Notes under the pieces: generated by a model
Databases searched by the model: none
What the model saw: only the letters and a program-made list of their open reading frames with translations
What the model was told of the DNA's origin: nothing
Translations under genes and position numbers: made by a program
Assembly (NCBI GenBank): GCA_903813345.2
Contig: CAIIXF020000005.1
Span: forward strand, 1,240,001-1,304,000
Source of the DNA: Owenia fusiformis
Taxonomy: Eukaryota; Annelida; Polychaeta; Sabellida; Oweniidae
Direction of reading: 5' to 3'
Length of the DNA: 64,000 bases
Part shown: positions 55,435 through 64,000 of the stretch, piece after piece
Layout: every line of letters begins with the position of its first letter
How positions within the stretch are numbered: position 1 is the first letter of the stretch

Positions 55435-57720
55435 TCATAGCTATATGTTTTAAATGTAAAAAAATTATATAGGACATTAATAAAGCTAGAAATGTAGATC
55501 TTAAAGAAGCACATGGCAGCCATATTGAAAAATGAAGGCCGTAACACTCTATTTTTTACATTTTTTTCTGTGACTTGAAAAATAGTGGAGCGATTTTGTT
55601 CATTTTGATAATTATGTGAATGCCATATGTATGGCAAACTGTCTAATAACACTTTTGGAAGATGGCGGCCATTTTGAAAAATGGCTGCCATTTTTATGTG
55701 TGTTATTTACGTTTTTTTCTATAACTCGAAAAGTAGTAGAGCGATATGTGAATAGTATAAGCATGGCACATTGTTTTAAGACACTTTGAGTAGTAGTTGG
55801 CCAATTTGAAAAATGGCTACCATTTTAACTTGTGTTATTTAACGTTTTGTACTATAACTTGAAAAGTACATCGTATAAAACATTTAATTATTAATTTATT
55901 TTTATCTCTATTTTCATATTTGGCTGTCTGGCTGTGTCTGTGCTGTTCATCACTTCTTCAATATTATGAAATACAGGTAAGATGTTAATTGTTTTCTGGC
56001 TCACACAGTGAGCCTATGGGATTGACCAGGCGTCCGTCCGTCCGTTGGTCCGTCCGTCCGTCCGTTGGTCCGTCCGTCCGTCCGTCCGTCCGTCCGTCCG
56101 TCCGTCCGTTGGTCCGTCCGTCAACATTGGCCGCACAAATTAAAACTGCTATTCGGATTGAGTCCTATCCACATTCATTTTATGCATATCTATAATGCCT
56201 ATTTGACCTATCATCGCCATTTCCCAAGTTCGCACGGTTTCCGAGAAATTGGGGATTTTGACGTCAAAAAGTCAAATTTTCTGTAAATACTAGACACTTT
56301 GTTGAAGTAGAACTTTCAAATATCTTTTAGTAGTTGGTGTATATGCAACTTATGTCCTCTGAAGATTTCAAAGCTCTTGGAATTACGGTTTTTGGTGTTT
56401 ACTCTATAAAATTTGAAAAAAAGTAGGACTTCGTTATTTTTAGGAAACTTTCTCATGTATAAAGTCAATGGCAGGTTTTGTGATTGACAAGATTCTTAAA
56501 GTTTGCCTTATACTTGATCATATCTTGCAATAAATTACATCATTACTAGATTTAAGCATTCCCTACATATTTCTCAATATATGTCAGCATCAAATTTTTA
56601 CCGTTTTTGAGATATTTGACGTCAAAAAACAGTAAAAATAAGTTATTTTTCAACTTGCTTCAATTTGACCAAATTCTTTTTTGAAAATCATCTACAAGTT
56701 ACCAGGAGTTCAAATCTGACATTAGTTTTAGGATTTTACCTTTACTTGACCTTCAGTGACCTTCCAAAGGTAAAAAAAGTTGATTTTTCAAATTGATTTT
56801 TGGATGTAAATTTGGTCAGCTTAATCACAAAAGACCTTACTGAGCTCTGAATAAGTAAAATTTTTAAGGTCAAAGGTCATCAAACTAGGTCAACTATGCT
56901 ATCTAAGTTTCTCAAAGTTCGAGACTACAAATCCAAATCAATATTTTTGTTTGAAAGTCAGGATATAAATTCCTCTGAAGGTTCTAAACTGTGTGAGCAT
57001 AGGACCGTGGGTCCTTCATTTTATGAACACCTACTGTATTCTCTGTACCTAGTTCAGACCAAGGCCAAATTAGGACAGATATTTCCTGTATCTATTCCGC
57101 TATCAAAGAAAAGAGCTTTTCAAATGCCCCTCATATAAAACTGTAATAGCAATATGTTTTAAATGTAAAAAGTAATATAGGGAAGAATATATTACTTTTT
57201 TTACGAGGGCCATTTGAAAAGTTTGTTTCTTTTTGCTCTAAAATACCAGGAATGATGAGAACAAGACGGATGTATAGTTAGTTTTACATCTGTCTGTAAT
57301 ATACTTGTTTGAATGTGGATACTTTTACATCACAATCAATGTATCCAACCATAATGTGCAGTCCATGGACCTATCTTATCATTGCCACAACATTAACTAA
57401 GTCAGGCTCTCTATCTCCTTTGAAGTATTCTTCCCTATATTAATTCTTCTACATTAATATAGCTAGAAATGTAGAGAAACACATGGCAGCCGTCTTAGAA
57501 ATGGTGGCCTTTACAATGCTATTTTACGATTTTTGCTGTAACTTGAAAATTAGTGGAGCGATTTTGTTCATATTTGATATGTGAATGCTATAAGCATGAT
57601 ACGTACAGTGTCTAATGACACTTTGGGAAGCAGGTAGCTATTTTGACAAATGCTGCGGCTTTGCTGCCATTTTCCTGTGTGTTATTTTATGTTTTTACTA
57701 TAACTCAATAGGTAGTAGAG
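55435..57720. repeat. Diverged direct repeat, 55.4 kb and 57.1-57.7 kb
   Basis: 55,435-55,700 and 57,140-57,720 share ATATGTTTTAAATGTAAAAA, GCTAGAAATGTAGA, CACATGGCAGCC, AGTGGAGCGATTTTGTTCAT and TCTAATxACACTTT in order. The second copy is split by about 265 bp bounded by TATAGGGAAGAATA (57177) and TATTCTTCCCTATA (57427), which looks like a nested inverted-repeat insertion. Confidence 0.55.
55995..57003. mobile_element. Helentron/HINE-like element with (CCGT)n and hairpin
   Basis: The left end is a hairpin, GGCTCAC-ACA-GTGAGCC (55998-56014), followed by a (CCGT)n array (about 56031-56120). The far end carries ACTGTGTGAGC (56988-56998), the inverse of GCTCACACAGT in the hairpin arm. Read on the minus strand this gives subterminal repeat, body, microsatellite and 3' hairpin, the same order as at 19634-21396. 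No ORF is present. Confidence 0.42.
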
Positions 57721-58981
57721 GGATTATCTTCAGTGGGCCATAGTGGTCTTTATAGTGGGCCATAGTGGTCTTTATAGTGGGCCATAGTGGTCTTTATAGT
57801 GGGCCATAGTGGTCTTAATAGTGGGCCATAATAGTCTTTATCTATCCTGTAATATGAATAAGGTGTTTATTAGGATTTGCTACCGGTGGAGATAGCAGAT
57901 TTCTAGTTATGTTACCCATTTGCATAAATGTGTTTATTCACAAAGTTCAAACCACTCACATGTGATGTGTTTTGGATATTGATCATTCATTAAGAGCAAT
58001 GTCTGGTGACAGGAAGTCAACTTAGATGGCTCTTAAAAAGATGGATGACATATGGACAAGACCTGCAAAGTCTATCAATTTATTAGGAGGTATTCTATCA
58101 ATGAAACACAATGTCATGTCTGTTGGTACGCATTGGAGAATATATTAAATGTTTAACCAAATTGTAAAATGATAGAAATGTCATTCAAATCAATGAGAAA
58201 TCAAATAGAAAAAGAATGGCAATAGAATTAGAAATAGATTTTGTATTTTATATTTGTTTTTTTGTAAAAAGCAGTGATATGATTATTCCTAGCTTGTCCT
58301 TTAAGCTACTCCTTCAGGATACTTGGCCTATCTTTAAAGAGACAGTAGCCCAAACTCCTCTTGGGTATAGAAAAAGTGTTCAATTCTTCTTGCTTGTCTA
58401 TTAAAGATTTTAAGCCACATGATCTAATCAAAATCAAAATCTATGTATCTAAAAAGGTACAGTATTGCTATCACCTTACCAAACCATGGTGGCAGGCGAG
58501 TGACAGGTTGGGCCATTTCTTTGCATACTGGTTGATATTTCAGGAATATATTTCTGGTATGAAAATCGAGAACTGACTACTTTTTAGGGTAACTGGGTGA
58601 ATTTCAAGGTAGCTGCTGGGTCTGTATTTTTGGGTTTGATGTTATTCCTCTTGTGTCTTGACTAAGATATATTGTTCAAGCCCCTAGCCAGGAAGGGGAT
58701 GGGGGCTCGAAAGGCTCATTCGATCAAGTTAACTAGTCTAGAACCTCCTCCTTAGGGTACAGACATACGATGGACAATAGAAGTATTCACTAGAGATGCG
58801 TCAAGCATAGTTGTCTGGGTGATTTCAGATTTTAGTAAAGCCAATATTGTCATTTTGTCAAGTTTCCTGGGAATTCATTGATTTAAGATAGCGACATTGA
58901 TTCTGGAAGTGTCATTAACAAAAGAAGGCTGCATGAAAGGATACCTGCCCATATATCATGTAAGTAGAAATTAGAATTTGA
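57004..58981. other. Gene-free region with mariner-like end and 22-bp array
   Basis: TACGAGGGCCATTTGAAAAG at about 57198 and its approximate inverse TTTTCAAATGCCCCTCATA at about 57117 resemble mariner terminal repeats, but the order and spacing (back to back) do not define one complete element. The 22-bp array follows at 57734. No gene is supported. Confidence 0.35.
57734..57840. repeat. 22-bp tandem repeat, five copies
   Basis: The unit is GTGGGCCATAGTGGTCTTTATA, nearly identical in the first three copies and drifting in the last two. Confidence 0.85.
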
Positions 58982-58986
58982 AATGT

Positions 58987-60653
58987 CACGGGGGATAAGC
59001 AAAACGAGGGCGAAGCCACGGACTGCGACTCGTGTAACTTTACACCGCAGCCCAGCGCCAAAATGGAGGGACATCCGGCAGTGCCTTCTGCTTCTTCCGA
59101 AAAAATAGAGAAATCCAGGTATTTTAAATGCTATCGTAGTGTCTAATCGGTGACCAAAATATTACTCTGTATCTACTGTTGGTCTGTAGATAAGAAAATA
59201 AGCAGTTGTCCAGATCAAGCTAAAACAGTAGCAAAGTTTTGATTTTACCTGTAAAATATGTGCATATTATTTAATTTACTATACATTTGAAAGGAGTTTT
59301 GACACGTTTCTGATATCTAAAGGTTAGTTGAGGCTCCGAGTATAATTCGTGAAAATGATTTGATAATAGAATGTGTTCATGAGGAGAAAATTAGATTCAA
59401 ACTGCGCATTCATAGTGGACGCAGTCCAGTAAACAAAGCTATTTCAACAACGCAACACAGCCTCCATTGATATTCTAAGCAACGCAGTCCAGCCGCGAAC
59501 ACGAAATAAATAAGATAGTGTAAACTATATTCCTACGCTATTATTGTAATTCAGGAAAAGAAAGTAAGCATCCAGATTATCATTCAAAGTTACGTCGATT
59601 AACATATATCTATTACCTGAATCAATGTCCCAAATTGCTATATTGTATCGTTTAAGACCTAGAAATATGGCAATTCAATAGCGTATTTGGCAGAACAGTC
59701 AAGCGCAAGATGACAACGTTATATGTTTATTACAAACCAATTTGTGGATAGGGTTAAATATATAAATAATTGGATAGTGGTGAGACTTTTTATAAGAAGT
59801 AGAAATGCGAAACAATTAACTTTTTGATGATGCAATAAAAGCTGTTGGGGAAGGGTACATTAACTAGTATTTAAGATATCAGGAAAATATCAAATAACTG
59901 GAGAGTTGGTGAGTTAATGTAATTTTGGATGATCTTTCCAACAGTCCATCAATATTGCTAGCTACCATAAATTCATGATTTCAGCTGTATTTGACAGCTT
60001 GTATATATTTGCAGAATGGATTGAGACACGATGTAGGTCCATTAAAATAGCCCTTTATATTCAATTTTGTCCAAAGTTGCTCCATTTCAGCCACACCTGT
60101 ACACACATTGTGCTATCTACCTTTGGCTGTGATTGCGTTCAGCTTCAGATATAAAGCAACACTGAGTCGCGGACTGCGTTGGGCAGATGGATGGACTGCG
60201 ACTTTTATAAATTCCAATTTTCTATGTAATTGTACGTTTTCCGCTTACCAAATATCACACGAAGATGTAATTGTAACAACAGAACATGAATAATTGTATT
60301 TATTCGATGTCATTTCTGATTCCTTTGTTTAAATCGGTATATTAGGGACAAATATTGACAAAATTACATTTTTAGTGGCAGATTTCAAATTCATTTGTGT
60401 TCATGCTAAACTATTGGACAGCCGAGCACCAAGAATGCCATTGCAGGTGGAGTATGAATATGTTGATCACCGACTGGAACATACTAGCTATTGTGTAGAA
60501 TATCCAAGCCAATAATCTACCTCAAATCCTAACATGCCTTCCAAATTAAGTTTGGACTTACCGCCATTGTTCAGCTATAATGCGTTGTAACCTCGTTTTG
60601 AATTACGCGAGTCGCAGTCCGTGGCTTCGCCCTCGTTTTGCTTATCCCCCGTG
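58987..60653. mobile_element. Non-autonomous CAC-ended DNA transposon, 1,667 bp
   Basis: The terminal inverted repeats match perfectly for 46 bp and 50 of 52 bp overall (58987-59038 and 60602-60653), starting CACGGGGGATAAGC. AATGT flanks both sides (58982-58986 and 60654-60658), a 5-bp target duplication. The core GGACTGCG of the terminal repeats also occurs four times inside: inverted near 59,421 and 59,482, and direct near 60,170 and 60,194, so the internal copies mirror the ends. No transposase frame exists, so movement would need a source in trans. CAC ends with 5-bp duplications fit Transib-type elements, but the family is not established. Confidence 0.85.
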
Positions 60654-60658
60654 AATGT

Positions 60659-61874
60659 GCTTGTCTTTTTGAAAGTATTCAAAAATCAAAACATTTAATG
60701 AGAAAATTTAAATCAAATCAAAACTAACAAATAAACAAAACAAACAAACAAACAAACAAACAAACAAACAAACAAACAATGGCTATCATCTTGAATGCAA
60801 TCTCCGATTAATCGTCTAATCCAGGATTACAAAAGCATTTATTGAAATGGCATATTTAATTATTTAGACAATCACTTCATATAGCTTTGCTGTCATTTTA
60901 CTAAGTGCATTTTTGGAACCTCAGCCTGGCTATAATAATCTCTTAGAAAGAACTCAACATAAAATAGAGATAGACTCTGAGAAAGTGATTCTGGTCATTT
61001 GTCTAATATAGCCATCCTAAAGCTTCCATTTCCAATAGTTTGGTATACTTGCAGGCCTGTAGGCCCAATAGGGGTTTATTTTATATCAGGGGGTTCAAAT
61101 TTGACAAATTTTCAATATCTTTAAATATGAAATTCAGATTGCTCCTTAGTTTAAAATCATTGCCATTTTAAAAAATATTACACTTTTTAGTTAAATATCA
61201 CATTTAAATACTTTTAGTAGCTTAGTCTGTGTTTTATAGAACCTTCTTACATCTGTATTTACATCATTCTGATACTCATAGCATCTTTCTGTTTCACTTG
61301 AAACATGCTCTGATATTATGAGGCATATTCTGTGATCTGAGCACATCAGATGGGAAGAGTTATAACTGTCAATAAGTGTGATAGTTATCATGTAATCATT
61401 TACCTAATGTCAATACATTGTATTTAACAGCAGATATTAGCACAGGTACGTAAGTTTAATGACCCCAATTAAATGAAATATGAGCTGGGATGAAAGATCT
61501 CAAAAATCCTCAATTTTGGGCTCTCCTGGATCGCCAAATCAAGCTCATTATATCATGGCATCTCAGGGCTGAGAAGAAATGAGTTGTCATGGTATATCAT
61601 GATGTATTTACATTGATCTTCCTTAACTTTTCAAGGAATAAGCATTTTATGTTGCTCATAGCTAATAGATGTCCCCCCTGTACTATATCTGAATATCCAT
61701 AGATACAGTGCAACATCAATAATATAACTCGTTCACGTTGTTAAAAAAAATGTTTTAATCTCCCTAATATACAGTATAGTATAAAACTTGTATCTAAACA
61801 CCTCTCAATGTGTTCAACACTTAATTGGTCCTCTTTTTTTACCACTGCCAAAAACTTTGAAAAAAATTCTTATT
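60659..61874. other. Gene-free region with (CAAA)n
   Basis: A (CAAA)n microsatellite occupies about 60730-60779. The rest is AT-rich non-coding sequence; ATAGTATAAAACTTG...AACACCTCTC at about 61775-61806 resembles a decayed pogo-like end. Confidence 0.4.
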
Positions 61875-61880
61875 GTTCAC

Positions 61881-62187
61881 ACAAGGAGGATTAGCTCCCA
61901 GAGTGCAACATTGATATTTTGTTCCATATATGGAGATGTCATGATTCAAAATTTGAATTCAAACAGCCGCCATTTTGTTCACTTCAACATTTGAAAGGAG
62001 AATTTTGGTCTTATTTCTAAACGAAAAATTCTAAAACTCACAATTAATGATCGAGATATTGGTTCGAATATTTTGGACTGCTTATTTTGAATTTATAGTC
62101 TGTAACAATTTCATAAAATAACAACATTTCGACGTTTTCATTGTTGGAAAATACCGTACTTCAATCCTGGGAGCTAATCTTCCTTGT
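61881..62187. mobile_element. MITE, 307 bp, with 6-bp duplication
   Basis: The ends are ACAAGGAGGATTAGCTCCCA and TGGGAGCTAATCTTCCTTGT, inverted with one mismatch in 20 bp. GTTCAC lies directly outside both ends (61875-61880 and 62188-62193). No ORF is present. Confidence 0.75.
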
Positions 62188-62193
62188 GTTCAC

Positions 62194-64000
62194 CTTTGAA
62201 TTTGAAAATTAGACCCATTCTTGCACTCTAATATTAGCACTTTTAGGTTGGCCAGATTCTATAGACCCCATGTTATAAAATCAGAAAAAGTGAAATATCT
62301 TTTCTTGCGTTAGACAGATAATATTTCCTTTTACTGGACATATTTTCTTAAGGGCTATATGGAAATTGATCCACTGAAATTGATGAATATTCAAGTTTAA
62401 GGGAACTTTCTACCATATCTCATATGATATCTGACCCAAATAAGCCACCTGGTGGTGAAACTGATAACTACTTACTGGAGTCTTGGTTATTGTTTCATAT
62501 TAGGTTTTCCAAAATTATCTTGTAATGTTATTGAATGCAAGACAGCATAGGTAAAATACTTTATTAAAGTCTGAAATAATTTCAGTATAAAAATTCATAT
62601 AGACTTTATAAATGTATGTGCCTAAATAACAAACATGATTTTATGTAATATATTCACCTCTGTGAGCTTAATTAACGAACATGATCTCATTTAATATATT
62701 CACCTAAAGTGAACATAGGCTGGGAAGACTTTTTATCCCACTGAACGAAGTTTGAGGGGGATATAGGAAAGCTGTCGGTCCGTCCGTCCGTTTGTCCGGA
62801 CGATAACTCAAATACCGATTGACAGGTTTGATTCAAATTTTATAGGCTTATGCCTTATGCCGGTAGAACCTCTGCTCAAGAAGGAATTTTTGACATGATT
62901 TTTTCTTCTGATTTTTTTTAAAATTTGATTCTTATACATAGATCTTTCTTACCAAAGACCTCTGCCAGATACCTCCTGTTGGTCTCAAGGTTCTGTGGTT
63001 CTTTCTTCTTCATCCAGATCGTTTATAACAGTAGAGTAATCTCAAAAGCTCAATTTAGAATTTAATTCATGGGATTCCTGAGTGTTCTGACCCGAACTAA
63101 AATTAGAAAGTAGTTGTTTGTGACCCAAGCCTTCCGAAGTTCTGACCCAAAATTCAGGTCTACTCTGGGTCAATGTGACACCTCTGCTAATATTAGCTCC
63201 TCCACTAAATTGTTACTTCTGAATCAGGAGCAGTGTGTCGGATAAGCAGGTGCCATTCACCAAATGCCACCAGAAAATACACCTGGCGAACAGTTTTGAT
63301 GGAGCACTTGCCATATTGGCGATCTGGGATCAAATCAGACATGAAAACCCGAAGATAATGGCATATTTCTGCCAAGGAACTCACCGAGATCAATTCCAGA
63401 ACATCCGGATATTCCTTCTTGATCAATCCTGAAACGTTTTCTTTTGTGGATTCTTATTGCCCGTGCTCTGGATTTCTTTATTTGAGAGTTCTGATTGGCC
63501 GAAGAGATTAGGTTCGCATTTGGTTAGGTTCGATTAGGTTAGGTTATTTATCGTGATGATGCAGTGAATCATAAAATGCGCGACTTTTTTTACATTTTAG
63601 TGTAAGTAATGTTGAAATACTCTATTATCACCCACTGACTTCTTTCGGAAATAATTTTTTCTGTGTATTCGATAATAATACTTGGTTATTCTTTGATATT
63701 TCTTGAACTTTTTGAAGCGGGGTGAATGCTTATAAGGGGGTCGGCGCTAAATATGGCGATCACTGTTATTAAGCCACATGTATGTTTTGTTCTTCATTAA
63801 ATTTTCTGTGTAGATCTATATGTGAGGCCTAAAACTTGACTTTTATGAGGAATATCATGCTCAGTTTGCACAAGAGAGGTTCTAAATTTCAAAAAGATTT
63901 GGAGGCAGGGGGGGGGCATACTCCACAGTGTTATTATTAGGCAATTAAATGAAACTTTGATATAGTTGGATGCACAAGTTTGACAAATAGTTAATTTTTT
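62194..64000. other. Gene-poor end of window
   Basis: About 62265-62420 is an inverse copy of T-box intron sequence at 46.2-46.4 kb. About 62730-62800 is a TATCCC/GGGGATA hairpin followed by (GTCC)n. About 63182-63445 is somewhat richer in G+C and open on the minus strand for 73 codons (63205-63426), with an acceptor-like TTTCAG just upstream; I recognise no domain and would not call a gene on this alone. Confidence 0.35.

Noticed and set aside
55989-56286. Frames with Arg-Pro-Ser-Val repeats
   Set aside because: They arise from the (CCGT)n microsatellite, not from a gene.
57117-57218. Complete mariner element
   Set aside because: Two mariner-like ends are back to back only about 60 bp apart, with no transposase between correctly oriented ends.

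Overview
The window looks like AT-rich nuclear DNA from an invertebrate animal, possibly a marine lophotrochozoan or deuterostome; I cannot fix the phylum. The evidence is spliced genes with GT-AG introns, a T-box transcription factor gene, a Maverick/Polinton element, an L1/Tx1-type LINE, and many small inverted-repeat elements and minisatellites. Layout: (1) 1 to about 11,475 is the right-hand part of a Maverick/Polinton, a self-synthesising DNA transposon with virus-like genes. Protein-primed DNA polymerase B runs rightward and is cut by the window edge. Leftward genes converge on it: two small conserved proteins, an A32-type packaging ATPase, an integrase, an adenain-like protease, a double-jelly-roll major capsid protein, a basic protein, a minor capsid protein and a Cys/His-rich protein. 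Two genes look broken at first but are restored in frame by clean GT-AG introns: the integrase (intron 5891-6205) and the Cys/His protein (intron 10115-10331). The integrase intron carries a diverged piece of a minor capsid gene. The element ends in a repeat-rich zone near 11,220-11,475. (2) 11.5-33.3 kb has no gene I can support. It holds a dispersed family with pogo/Tigger-like ends, two 18-bp minisatellites, hairpin MITEs and a 1.76-kb element built of about 608-bp tandem units. (3) 33.3-35.1 kb, minus strand, is a complete two-exon Old Yellow Enzyme-type flavin oxidoreductase of 410 aa. (4) 37.8-47.7 kb, minus strand, is a divergent T-box gene that I could assemble as seven coding exons in frame (941 aa). 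It has twelve copies of an 11-residue repeat in its tail, and an 849-bp near-palindrome lies 234 bp upstream of its start codon. (5) 49.9-53.0 kb is a 5'-truncated L1/Tx1-like retrotransposon with a 16-bp target-site duplication and poly(A). (6) 53-64 kb is gene-poor and rich in foldbacks. It includes a 1,667-bp element with 46-bp perfect terminal inverted repeats beginning CAC and a 5-bp duplication, and several hairpin-plus-microsatellite elements that resemble Helentron/HINE ends. The Polinton genes together would supply replication (polymerase), integration (integrase) and virion assembly (capsids, protease, ATPase). The two host genes are unrelated to it and to each other.
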